A stretch of 64,000 nt of DNA from Pyrus communis (lineage: Eukaryota > Streptophyta > Magnoliopsida > Rosales > Rosaceae): contig NC_084816.1 of the NCBI RefSeq assembly GCF_963583255.1, positions 8,258,600-8,322,599 of the forward strand, read 5' to 3'. The position numbers were made by a program, and so were the translations under genes. The notes beneath the pieces were generated by a model. It saw nothing but the letters and a program-made list of their open reading frames with translations, was not told where the DNA came from and made no database searches. Shown here piece by piece: positions 1 through 10,545 of the stretch (the first letter of the stretch is position 1; the number at the start of each line of letters is the position of its first letter).

Positions 1-1125
1 AATAATTCAACACTTGCTCACACTCCCTAATTAAGTAGAGTAATTAACCTCAAATTAATTAAACAGATAGGGGCATTGAGTTTATGGGTGTGCATGGACA
101 AGTTTGAACCGATGATATCGTTTTCAATGAATTCACAATTAAAAAGGGAAGGAGGGCTGGGTGGAGTCCAATCCACAATCCCACCATATTCAAATCATTC
201 CATTAGCCGAAAAGGAGGCCCGGCCATCAAAAAGGCGACACAAGTGTTGGACCGCACGTGCCTGATGATGTCATCATCCCCAACCTTAATTGTCATTTGG
301 GTCCACTGCACGTGTACGTTGCTTTGGGCTCGTGCATTTTCCCTTTATTTTTATTTTTAATAGTTTTGGATTTTGTACATTTTTTTGTTGGGATTAATAA
401 AATAATTAAGTAATAAATCAATTCAACCTGGGAATACTGAGACTGAGTATTGACAATGACAATTGACCGGACGCATATTACAGACAGCATGTCATGTTTC
501 TGTGCATAAATTGGAACTTAACGTGTGTGTAGAAACTTTTATTTTTTGTGGTTCAAATGGAATATTTATTTGTGCTTGAGATTATAATTTACAATAAAAA
601 AGCCATTCAGTGTTCAATTTTTTTTTTCCCAATTAGCTCCTTACTATGCTCGTATCAAAGCGATTTTTCCAATTTATGTTTTTCTTATAAATCAAGCAGC
701 TAGGTATAATTAAACTGTAAGATTTAAGTGACATGTTGCTTACTCATTTACCTTGTTAGAAACGTTGGTCATTTTAGCGGTGCAGTATCAGTTCAAATTT
801 TAACATTAGCAATCACTATCGCTCAATAGTCGTTCAATTCAGTTACCAAACTAACTACACCCTTAATTAGATATACTTCAATATCACATCAAAAAATGTT
901 TACAAGAAAAAAAATTCACACAAAGTACAGCAGATAAAGTCACACAAGCAAACTATACGCAACAAACAGAATAATTGAATTTTGTATGAAAATATTTATT
1001 ATTTTCGAACCACTAGAATGATTGTGATATTTTATTAAGTTTAATTTTATTCTTTGGACCAAATAAGGCAAAAATGTAAGACACTTTTGAATAGAAGAAA
1101 CACCAAAAGTGTAGGAAAGTGGCTG
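1..1125. other. Intergenic, no gene recognised
   Basis: AT-rich sequence with scattered short open frames that show no family resemblance, splice structure or codon bias. Nothing in it could be assigned. Confidence 0.6.
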
Positions 1126-1132
1126 TATTAAT

Positions 1133-1332
1133 CGGAAAGAGATCATCTCTGAATCTCTTCTATCAAGGTCATTGGATCAAGTGATCCAGACTTTCAAATT
1201 TCATCCAACGGTAAAAAATTATCACAGTTTTTAAAGGGTCAAAACAGGTGGACCGTTTAATGAAATTTGGAAGGTTCGGATCATTTAATCCGGTGACATT
1301 AATGGAGGAGATCCGGAGAGAATCTCTTTCCG
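1133..1332. mobile_element. 200-bp fold-back MITE with 7-bp target-site duplication
   Basis: The two ends are inverted repeats: the left end starts CGGAAAGAGATCATCTCTGA and the right end reads, on the other strand, CGGAAAGAGATTCTCTCCGG. The element is flanked by TATTAAT at 1126-1132 and again at 1333-1339. The whole interior can fold on itself. It has no coding capacity, so it must have been moved by a transposase encoded elsewhere. The superfamily is not assigned; a 7-bp duplication could be an eroded 8-bp or 9-bp one. Confidence 0.8.
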
Positions 1333-1339
1333 TATTAAT

Positions 1340-1852
1340 CTTGTCAATGCAAATCTTAACAGCAAAAGTCAATTCTATAAAGTCATAAACTAAATGCCAA
1401 GTCGTCAAGTCTAAAGGCCTTCACCTTTTCAATCACCAGGGTTCGTCCCACTAAATCAATACGTTGAACATTGTAAGTTTGTAACCATTGGAAGTGGCTT
1501 GGAATAGGGTTTACAATTTTGGATACGAAAGTTAATTGGTTCGAAATTCGCATGAATATAGGACCTAATGTGTTCACGATTAGCACTGTTCAATCAAAAT
1601 TATAATAGAATGACAAATTTTCTTATTTTGATATCTTTATACTATTGATATGTCTGTGAATTGATATGAACATGATACAGATACAAATGGGTAAATCTGA
1701 ACATAAGTGCTTGGCTTACTAATGAGTCATGTCAGAAGGTGAAAAATGTTAAAACCTAAATAAAGAGAGATATAAACACATTGTTTTATCGGTTTTTGTT
1801 GTGGAAAATGGAACATCTTAATCTTAAATAACTAGATTTTTTTTGTTAGAAG
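1340..1852. other. Intergenic spacer between two MITEs
   Basis: No gene, RNA or repeat recognised. AT-rich. Confidence 0.5.
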
Positions 1853-1855
1853 TAA

Positions 1856-2334
1856 GGCCATCTCCAACTCAAGGCTAGTCAGAGGGCTCGTTTTAGTCCT
1901 ATCACAAAAAACTGTCTCCAACCGAGGGCTAAAGGGTCATAGGGTCACACATAATTTATTATTTAAATTTTAAAACTACAAGTTAAATTTTAAAACTACA
2001 AATTAAATTCATTAAAAAAAAAATTGGCCCGAAAAAAACAAAAATTGAATCCAACGGTAACTAGCCGTTGTATTTGAAATTTTGGTCTACCATTCATCTT
2101 AGATATAACCAACAGGAATAAGTACAATAATGTCGGATATAACAGATAGAAATAATGAAAATTTTGGCCTGGCTCGAGGCTGGCTGGCTGGCTGCTTTGG
2201 GCCAGCCGGTTAGCCTTTTGGCCCTTTTTTGTCCAGTGGGGTCCACGAGTTATTTGGCCTAGCCCTCAGTTGGAGACAATTTTCAGACTATTTTCGGCCC
2301 TTTGACCCTCTCAACCCTTCAGTTGGAGATGACC
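1856..2334. mobile_element. PIF/Harbinger (Tourist-like) MITE with TAA target duplication
   Basis: Terminal inverted repeats GGCCATCTCCAACTCAAGGC on the left and, on the opposite strand, GGTCATCTCCAACTGAAGGG on the right. TAA is present directly outside both ends (1853-1855 and 2335-2337). A 3-bp TAA/TTA duplication is the hallmark of PIF/Harbinger elements. The frame at 2229-2609 overlaps its right end and is not a gene. A relative with similar ends and the same duplication lies at 38941-39342. Confidence 0.82.
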
Positions 2335-2337
2335 TAA

Positions 2338-3239
2338 TGTGTAGACAGTCTGTCCATGTACATTTGTTGGAATCTAGTTCACATGCACGTATTACTTGGC
2401 TTACGTATTACTTGGCTTCAAGCTTTAACAACATGCAAAATAATACCATGGAAGCCAACCAAGCACCTGGCTTTCCTCAAAACGAATCCCAACAAGCACT
2501 GCCTTCATCATTTGTCTTTAAGAATCCCAACAGCCACATAATGCATACCTCGAATCCACATGATAAACCTAATCACACTGCAGGCATAACTCCAATCGTT
2601 TTTTTTTAATAATAACATATTTAACTGGTATTATCTAAAGATAAAGTTATAGTACATATTTTCTTTTTCAATTTTCATGATCCATTCGGCTGAAGGAAAT
2701 CTCACGTTCGACTCAAAAAGATGTGAGCACGCGTAATTTTGTTGTGGACGCATTATCTCGTTTAAAAAGCATTTAGTTGGTTTTCCTAAATGCATATAAT
2801 TGCTAAGATCTTCATGAGTAGATAATTTTCACCAAAACATTAGGCAATATTATTGATATTGAGAAGAACATGTACACTTAACACAAGAAATATAACACTG
2901 TTAATAACATTGAGAGGAGTACAGTATCCCATTTCTCCTAACATTCATTCAGTATTCCCAAGCATCTACTCTCAGATGCCATACTAGAGTCTATACTAAG
3001 CAAATATGCTCAAGGGACCGGTCTTATTTGTTGCTCCCAGTCCATTTTCTGCATTTTGCATTCCTCGAATCCACGTCCTGCAAAATAGTTTTCCAACTTT
3101 CAGTTTATCGGTTGTTCACGTATGATAAACATAAGAAGCTAATCTTATGTAGTTCAAATTAGTTTGAAAAGTTTCGCGATGTTCGAAAGAAAGCAATGCG
3201 TTGGAATAAAGATCCGTAGATATAAAGCGAGATCATTTT
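2338..3239. other. Downstream (3') flank of the ARF gene
   Basis: The part nearest 3239 should hold the ARF 3' untranslated region. No other gene was recognised; the frames at 2229-2609 overlap the MITE. Confidence 0.5.
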
Positions 3240-6200
3240 TCATAAAATTGCTTGCCTTCCAATACTTTCACTGGCTGGATGTGTTATAATAGTCAGTCTT
3301 TTTGCGGTTTTCATAAAATCGCTGCATTGTTCAAAAGTAGAAGGAAAAACAACCGCGTTAATAAAATAGCATATAAAACCAATTTAGGTGGAGTTCAAAA
3401 GCATACGATGATCTTTAAAACGAGGAGATAAAAATTGGTACCTGAATGTTTCAACTCCAGTTTGTTTAACAGCACCTGTTACATCTCGGTAAAGAACATG
3501 GCTCATCATCTCTGGTTTTTCTATTTCAAACATGTTGGCCAGCCGCCTGTATAGCTCTTCATAAGAACAAAGGGCCGAGAGGTCAAGAGTCCGTCCCACA
3601 TCCTCCGACTCCATAAACACCTTGCAATGACCAGTTTCTAGGTCAAAGTCAGTAGCTTGAAAATCCTTGTGCCATGAGAATCCAGCACTGGTGGATTTTT
3701 CTGGCGAAACCTGTCGCCCAAGTGCTGATTCTGAACCGTTAAAGAAAAACTTAGTTTTGTCTTGATTTCCGTCTTTTGAATTTTTCCCAGGACGAAGTTG
3801 TGAAACTGCTTCGCTTGAACAACTCCGAGAAATCTGCTGCTCAGTAAGTATTGGTTGACCGAAGAGTAAAAACTTGTGTTTCTTAGCATTATCAGGCTTC
3901 TCCGAGTTCTGACTAGAATTCCCCATTGTTAGCAAGCAAGATAGGTTCTCATTGCTGCTTGTATGGCCTGCTCTGATGCCATTGGAGATTCTAGAACTTT
4001 GATCGAACCACTGGAAACTGGATGAGAACAGCCCCGACTGCAGTTTGCTGTTAAGGTGGAGATCTGATAAAGATATTCTAAATTGAGCATGCCTGGCTTC
4101 CTGTATGCCTGCAGGAGTATTGTTGGGTAAACAACACAAGGGGCTGCTGGGCCCGAGTGGGTTGCCTGAAAATGATGGCAATGTTAATTGCCTGTCAAGA
4201 GAAAAATCTGGGTGTTGCGGGAGACACAACTTCTTTCTTGGTGATGAGAAGGGTGACATGTGGATCATGGGAACATTTGATACTAGCTCTATCAACCATG
4301 GGCTGACACACTTCACATTCTGTAACAAATCTGGCTCGTCCCATGTCACCTGTAAGATTGTGGTTTGTTAATCAATGTCAAGCCAGATGATTAAATGGCA
4401 GGATTTCAACAAGGTTACACTGTTTAAATATACAACAGAGCGGAGATAGCTGCAACAAATCAACAATAGCGAGGAACGTATAAAACAACAGAGTCTAGAC
4501 CACATAAATTATTCAGACATTGCAGACATTGGAGTTCATACTGAAGCAAATTATTCTACTTGAGATCAGAGTTAAAAGTCTCCTTCCATATAGAGTTCAT
4601 ACCTCATACTGTGCCCGAGCAAAATATGAACTACCGAGTGAGTTCTGGACTCCCAAAGTGCCAATTTTAGACCTTAAGGACGACAATGCCATGTATGTGT
4701 TTCAATTACGAACGATGAGATCCTGGCTATTAGGCAGGTGAATTGGACACAGTAGTGTGTTACAATATTCAGGAACATCAGCAGAAGGGGATATATTCCA
4801 CTAACAGCCACAAAAGTTGGTGCATCAGACCACATTCACCGCCAAATAACACGAGGGTGGTCAGTTAAACATACCGGAAGACAAGAACGTAGAAACTCAC
4901 GAAAGTAAGCTGGGGAGACGAAAATCTAAGGCAGATGAGCCGACTAAAACTCTAATCGGTTCGTGATCCAACGACACTGTGATTTGACATGCTATGAATC
5001 ATTTTTGTGTTAGTCCTACCAAGATTCCAAAAAATCTAAAGGAACTTTACAAACATCAGAATAAGAGAGCAAAACGAACAAACAAAACTCGAAAAAGAAA
5101 TACAAGTTGAGCAACAAAATCACAGAAGAACAAAATACCTGCAGAAGCCTCCAAGGCGAATTAGGCCAACAAATCGGGTTAGCAACCTGAACAGAAGAAA
5201 TGGTCCCCATGAACCAGCTGATCCTCGAAGAGTCCTCAGTCTCGAAAGCCATCTTAAACCTCATTCCCGAGCACCACTGCACCCTCATTGCCGCCCTCAC
5301 CGCCGATGCCTTCACGCAAAACTCCGGCGTGCTCGCCCTCGGATAATAAACCGCCTCAAACGGCTGCCCATTCGCCGCCGTAGTCGCCGCCTCAACCACA
5401 CTCTCAGGCCTCACTCTCCCCTTCCCTCTCATATTCCCATTGGGGCTCAAATTCCCACCCCCATTTCTCTTCTTGTTATCCTCCTCTCTCAGAAACACAG
5501 AGAACCCGCCGTAAGGCAGAACATAATCTCCAGAGCCGCCGCCGCTGCTGTGGCTGTTGTTCCATCCAGAAGCCACTTCATTTCCTCCACCGCCGTCTAG
5601 TCCCCTCTTCGCTCTCCGAATCCCAACACAGAGATCGCCATTTTCGGCTCTCAGAAACACAATGGAGTCTCCCGCCACCAATTTCTTCTGGTTCACAAAT
5701 ATGCTCCACCCAGTAGTCAACAAATGCCGCCGAGGCGTCCCTCTGTAAATGTGCCTGAACTTCCATACCTCGCCGTGGACGTCCTTCGCGATCACCGTCT
5801 GCACCGGCGGGTCCGCCGAGTAGTCCAACTTTGGAAAAATGGTCTCGGCGCAGTACCTGGGGACAGAGAACCCGCCGCCATTGTTGGCGTCGGATTGGGT
5901 CAGCGTCTTGGCGAATGACCCCGGCTTTTCCTGATTTTCCGACCCATCTGCCTCCGTATCCCCGTCTTCAGTGGCAAAGGCCTCGCTGTTCTCGATTGGG
6001 TTCATCCTAATCTTGGCGAACACCTCATCGGTTTCCAGGTCCGCCATGAACTTGATGGCGGCCACTCTGCAGAGAACCAGAGAGGGGATCCTTAGGGAGG
6101 CGGCGGAGAAATCGACGCCGCCGCCGGATTGGGCGTGCTCGGCGTGGCCTTGCGGAAAGTAGAAGACTTTTGAGTTCACCGGAGGCATGTGGACCATGCC

Positions 6201-6254
6201 GCCGGCGCAGGCGTGCCACAGCTGAGGATCCAAGATTTTCTCCGACTCTTTCAT
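3240..6254 (-). CDS. ARF16: Auxin response factor, ARF10/16/17 class (repressor-type, miR160-regulated)
   Basis: DNA-binding transcription factor that recognises auxin response elements in the nucleus. Three exons reconstruct cleanly: 6254-5139, 4349-3442 and 3321-3240. All have GT-AG borders and phases that add to 2106 nt (701 aa), the usual size of ARF10/16 proteins. Seen in the product: N-terminal QLWHACAGGMV; a B3 DNA-binding domain around residues 113-217 with RHIYRGTPRRHLLTTGWS; an auxin-response (ancillary) domain around 290-372; a Ser-rich middle region without the Gln-rich stretch of activators; and a C-terminal PB1 domain (HCKVFMESEDVGRTLDLS to FSDFMKTAKRLTI). The middle region carries the miR160 site. 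The start is the ATG before KESEKILDPQLWHACAGG, the family start. The third exon ends soon after KRLTIITHPASES, so the tail is short and its last residues depend on my splice choice. ARF10 versus ARF16 versus a rosaceous ARF18 name is uncertain. Confidence 0.93.
4090..4110 (-). promoter_or_regulatory. miR160 target site in ARF coding exon 2
   Basis: The plus strand here reads TGCCTGGCTTCCTGTATGCC plus T, which matches mature miR160 at 19 of 21 positions, so the minus-strand mRNA is complementary. Mismatches fall at miRNA position 10 (central) and position 21. The site encodes AGIQEARH, where ARF10/16/17 proteins normally have a Gly in place of the Glu. miR160 directs cleavage of ARF10/16/17 transcripts in land plants. 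Confidence 0.9.
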
Positions 6255-7435
6255 GGTTCTGGGTCGATTTCAAAACTACCCAGATGATCAAAACTCCAAA
6301 AAAATGATGGATTTCGGGGTTTTTGCTTTTCTGGATTTGGGTTTCTTGTTGTTAGAGTGTCGCTCTTGTCTCAAAGGAACGATAATATAAAGGCAATGAA
6401 AGTAACAAAGGCTTCAACTTCATGACTACAAAAAGATTTGAGCTTTTTAGAGAGAGAGAGAGAGGCTTTTGATGATTTCAGTGAGTAAATGCTGTGAGGA
6501 AGAAACCCAAATCACTGCAATGAAATCACTCCTTTTTCACCCTCTTTGGTGCAACAAAATCTTCAGAAACCCAAATCTAAACACACAAATCGTACCAAAT
6601 AAATAGTCACTCTGTTTTTACTTTTGAAATTCAGCAAATTCATCATTAAATTCAAAGAAATTATAGAAAGTTATGGTAAGATCTCCCATCCCGATAAAAT
6701 ACTGGAAAATATCCCGATCGGAACTAGTAAAATCAGAGCAGTAGTTATAGTACCTGTCCTTGGACTGGCTCCGAAATCAGAGCAGTCAAGAGACAAACAC
6801 TTAAACCCTTTAAGGTAGAGCTGGGTTGATATTGATGTATTTTGAAAAAAAACTGTTTTTACTATGTTATGAAAATAAGTAGCAGAGTGTTTGGTAAGAT
6901 TTTTTGTAAAAGTGCTTTTGAAAAAAAACCAGTATTATAATATTTGATAAACTTTTATGTAAAACTGTTTTTGTGAGAATAAGCAGCAGAGTATTTGCAG
7001 CTTTATGTGTTTGCCTTTTTTACATCCAAAACTATGAAAAATAGCTGAAACTGAATATTTAACAAACATAAAAAAAGCTTTCAACTTTTTTCAACTGAGA
7101 TGTCGTACACCCGTTCTATGTAATTCCTTTTCCTTCAGTCTCTCTCGCCTACGCTTTCACCCTATCAAACCCTCCACATCCGCCCCGACCAAAACATCGC
7201 GGACCCCACTTCCCTACCAGACACCACGCCATGCTCCCGCGCGCTCGTGTATCTCTCCATCCCATTAATCACGAGCTAAAAGCTTTCACGGGACGGAAAA
7301 AATGGCGGGCACAAAAGCCAGAAAAGGTCGGTCCCAATCCGACTGGGCAGTTAGCTGTTTAACTAAGGTTAAAATGGAAGAAGAGCCGAGTCGAGTTTAA
7401 GCCCTAGATTGGTGTAAAAAAACATTTTAAAATGA
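6255..7435. other. ARF leader/promoter and repeat remnants
   Basis: 6255-6560 is likely the ARF 5' leader (minus strand), with a short GA/CT microsatellite near 6452-6466. About 6830-7110 is an AT-rich segment with internally similar phrases (AAGTAGCAGAGT and AAGCAGCAGAGT), probably an old MITE. About 7120-7400 is relatively GC-rich and could be leader-like, but no frame can be supported. Confidence 0.45.
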
Positions 7436-9863
7436 AGGCTCAAATTGTGTGCACCATGGCCACAGCGCGTGAGGTGCATTATTTGGGAACCAAAGTTGTC
7501 AGAAGTATTGCCGTGGCTCAAACGGGTTAAAATATGACCTCTATCAAGGGCTTTTTTTGTTACAATTTCTTAAATATATTTTGGTACAAGTTCTGAAAGA
7601 GTCAAAAGGCTGGCCTGAGTAGAAGCCATTCAAGCCAAGAGTGATGGTCATGGGCTACAAGACGAAAATATTTGTCAACATTACCAAAAGCATAACTTTA
7701 GACCGGGACTAGAGAATCTCCACATCTAAAAACAAAACCATTTGATTAAAATGTTTTGTATAATTAAAAGGTTTTGTGATTGTTTTTAGAACTACGTTGT
7801 CATAGACTTTTCTATTAGATTTTAAAAAATTATTAAACTCTCAAGAGGCGTGTGCCATTTTTTTTACACGAAACAATTACGAAATTTTGTTGATCAACCA
7901 ACACATGAACAACAACTACAAAGAGGTGTCAAATCGGTATATTCTCGAATAACTAATAATTTGAATAGGGTTAATATGTACAAACATACAAAGATAGAAA
8001 AACGCTATATGGCCACCACATTAAAAAGAACCAATAGGAACCACCAGTGTAGATCTGCCACAATAACAACAGACGTGACAGGCCATCAACCCCAATTCAG
8101 AACAAGGAGTTCGCAGTGAGGACACGAGTAGCTCTAGGTTTGCTTGGACTGGTCATTTATGATTTTGCTTTTAATTGTCGTGGTTTAAATATTATCATGT
8201 TGTATGTTTTTTCTTCAAATAACATACTATGAGTGTGAGGGTCTAGCCTCCAACTTCAATTGAGTTCCAGTCCTCTTTACATGTTTAAATCTTATACACC
8301 AATGCATTGCTAAATATTTGTATAGAATTAGAGTTAAAATATAGATGGCGATAAATGAATTTGGTTGGCCAAGCATATCACAATTGATAGCAAAGCACAA
8401 GGTTGAGACAACAAGTGTATATGATATGACCTTTGCAATTAATCTAAATTTAACTAAATGAATTAAAATTTAGAGTGGCAAATATCAAATTAGGTGGGTT
8501 TTTGTGACATTTCATTCATTCTTCTTATCTTATGCTTATTAGGGCAACATCTTTGGTCCAACTAACGTACAAATTGCCGTCCCATGGCCTGGAGGTTAAC
8601 CAACACCTAATAGTAATGTATGTGGGGTCATCATCATCCCTCTGGATTTGTTTGCTTCTCTTTAAACACATTAAATCTCTGTGGTCCTTCTACAAATTGA
8701 CCCTTTTCGTTTTGGATTTGAGAAAAATCCAACTTTGTGGCCGACGCTACTTGAACCTAAATATGTTTACGTCACTAACTATTTCCCTCATTGTTTGATA
8801 ACCGCAAATGCCGTTCGTGTTTTCTTACCAAATTGTTTTGGTATCTTATCTTGTCAATTTGTTTACTCAAACTATATAGCTCGATTGTGAATGAAATTGA
8901 ACAATTTAACAACGTAATCTGTCAAATTTTATGAAAAAAATGAACAAACTCTCCAAACGAACAACCTTAAACACATTTAAGCTTAAATTGCATTTTACCC
9001 CCTTAAACTTTCGTCAAATTTTAAATTCATACATCGTTCAATTTTTTTAATTTCATACAACGACTGACCATTTTATACCAATGTCCTACACTGTTAATCA
9101 ATCGATTCAATCCGTCAAATCGACCTCTAAATGTTGATGCGGCAAGAAAAGCAAAAAAAAAATTAAAAAAGAAAAACGAAAAAAAAACCCAAAAAAATAA
9201 GATCTTCATCTTCTTCGTAAACCCAATCCCCCACCCACCCATCCTGATTTGGTCCAGGTCTCTATTCCATCTGTGTTTAGATCACCATCTTCCTCTTCAC
9301 CCAACGCCAGCAATAACCCATCGATGAGCCAACCCGCCACTTACAAATCTGATGATCAGAGGGCTAGACCCAGAAAACCCTGCAGCCGTTCTAGTTTCTC
9401 GATCGTCGTCGCACTCCTCCGTCTGATCAGTTCTCCGGACGGCACCCGATTGCTGCAAGCCCGAGGTGCTACTTGATTGTTGCAAACGCGATCGCGATGT
9501 GCTATTGAGAAATCCCCTTCCCTCCTCTGCTGCCGGAATCCGTGGAATTCATTATAAACACCATCGTTCCCAGATCAACCCGACTGCGTCGAGACTACTA
9601 ACAATCGTCGAACACCAACAAGGTCAAGAACTCCACTTAACAGATTTTCTTACTGTTGCACGACATTGGTACAAAATCTTAACCGGATGCATGAAATTAA
9701 AAAAAAATTAAAAGACAGTTGTATGGATTTGAAATTAAACGAAAACCTAAGTAGAAAAAAAATGTAAAGAAAACTAATGAAAATGGTTTGAAAACTTTGA
9801 GTTTTAACGATAAGGACAAAATAAAAGATAAAATGAATAGTATTAGGTTTGATTTTTTTAGTG
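7436..9863. repeat. Dispersed 2.4-kb repeat, copy A
   Basis: From AAGGCTCAA at the left to GGTTTGATTTTTTTAGT at the right this stretch is nearly identical, in the same orientation, to 15646-17871. It differs by scattered substitutions and by one 200-bp block at about 7971-8170 that copy B lacks. That block is bordered by TTAAT on both sides. Short frames in it are shared with copy B but show no protein family. The right end continues here for about 70 bp (GTGTAAAAATGTGG to AAGTCCC), whereas copy B is cut. Type unknown: no terminal repeats, tRNA primer site or transposase were seen. Confidence 0.9.
9021..9740. mobile_element. Fold-back element nested in repeat copy A
   Basis: The left arm at about 9021-9093 (AAATTCATACATCGTTC to ACCAATGTC) pairs with the right arm at about 9662-9740 (GACATTGGTACAAAATC to GGATTTGAAATT). 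Between the arms lie GC-rich, CT-rich sequence and a poly-A-like stretch. It looks like a non-autonomous inverted-repeat transposon that travels inside the larger repeat, because copy B carries it at the matching place. Confidence 0.65.
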
Positions 9864-10242
9864 TAAAAATGTGGTTTTTCGTTAAAGTGAACAGAACCGT
9901 GAGTTTTTTGTTAAAAGTCCCAAAAATGTAAGGGGAATTTTATTTGAACCTCTTTTTACCCCTAATTTATTCTTTACATCCATATTATTTGCAATTAAAG
10001 AATTAATATCTCTTTAAATCCAAATTTATTACCTAAACTATCCTTCCAAACCTAATTCAAAATGTAAAATTATCTTTACACTCATTTATAAAATAAAATC
10101 TAAAATTAAATTGGATCTAACTGGGAAAAAAAAAAAAAAACTCCATATAGCTAACAAGCTTGATTTTGGGTACATATGAAAATGTTCTGTATATTATTGG
10201 CTTATTGAATGTTAATAATTTGAAAAACTGATCAGTTTTTCA
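9864..10242. other. Spacer between repeat copy A and the GH3 fragment
   Basis: AT-rich. Its first 70 bp look like the remaining right end of the neighbouring repeat. No gene seen. Confidence 0.4.
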
Positions 10243-10545
10243 CTTGAACTGTTCCAAAATTTTCTTGTAAGTTCCCTTCTCCACAATTCGAAGCTCAAGA
10301 GGCCAGATCAAATTGCTTCTCCTCAAAGACCACATAGCCATGATCCAAAACTGTTGCATCCATTTCTCTACAACATTCACTAAGAACTCTCTCTTCAATT
10401 TATCCTTTGATCTCCCAGTATATTATGTAGTGGCCTGATTTTGGGACATCAAATCTGCATGGCTCGTGACATCGATCAGCTCGTCTTTCGACTTGCTTAA
10501 TAGTTCAGATCCTTTAAGGACCACCATTTGAAGGTTCTTTTCAGT
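10243..10545 (-). pseudogene. GH3-type acyl-amido synthetase, C-terminal fragment, broken
   Basis: GH3 enzymes conjugate auxin or jasmonate to amino acids. Read on the minus strand, three pieces in different frames recall the last GH3 exon: LLSKSKDELIDVTSHADL, then VPKSGHYIIYWEIKG, an in-frame TAA and IEERVLSECCREMDAT, then WPLELRIVEKGTYKKILEQF. At least two frameshifts and one stop separate them, and the final family tail (FKTPR) is missing. No upstream GH3 exons were found, so it is a stranded, non-functional exon. Identification rests on remembered family motifs. Confidence 0.75.

Noticed and set aside
3240..10545. ARF plus GH3 fragment as an auxin gene cluster
   Set aside because: The GH3 piece is a dead exon relic on its own. 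Adjacency is most simply coincidental.
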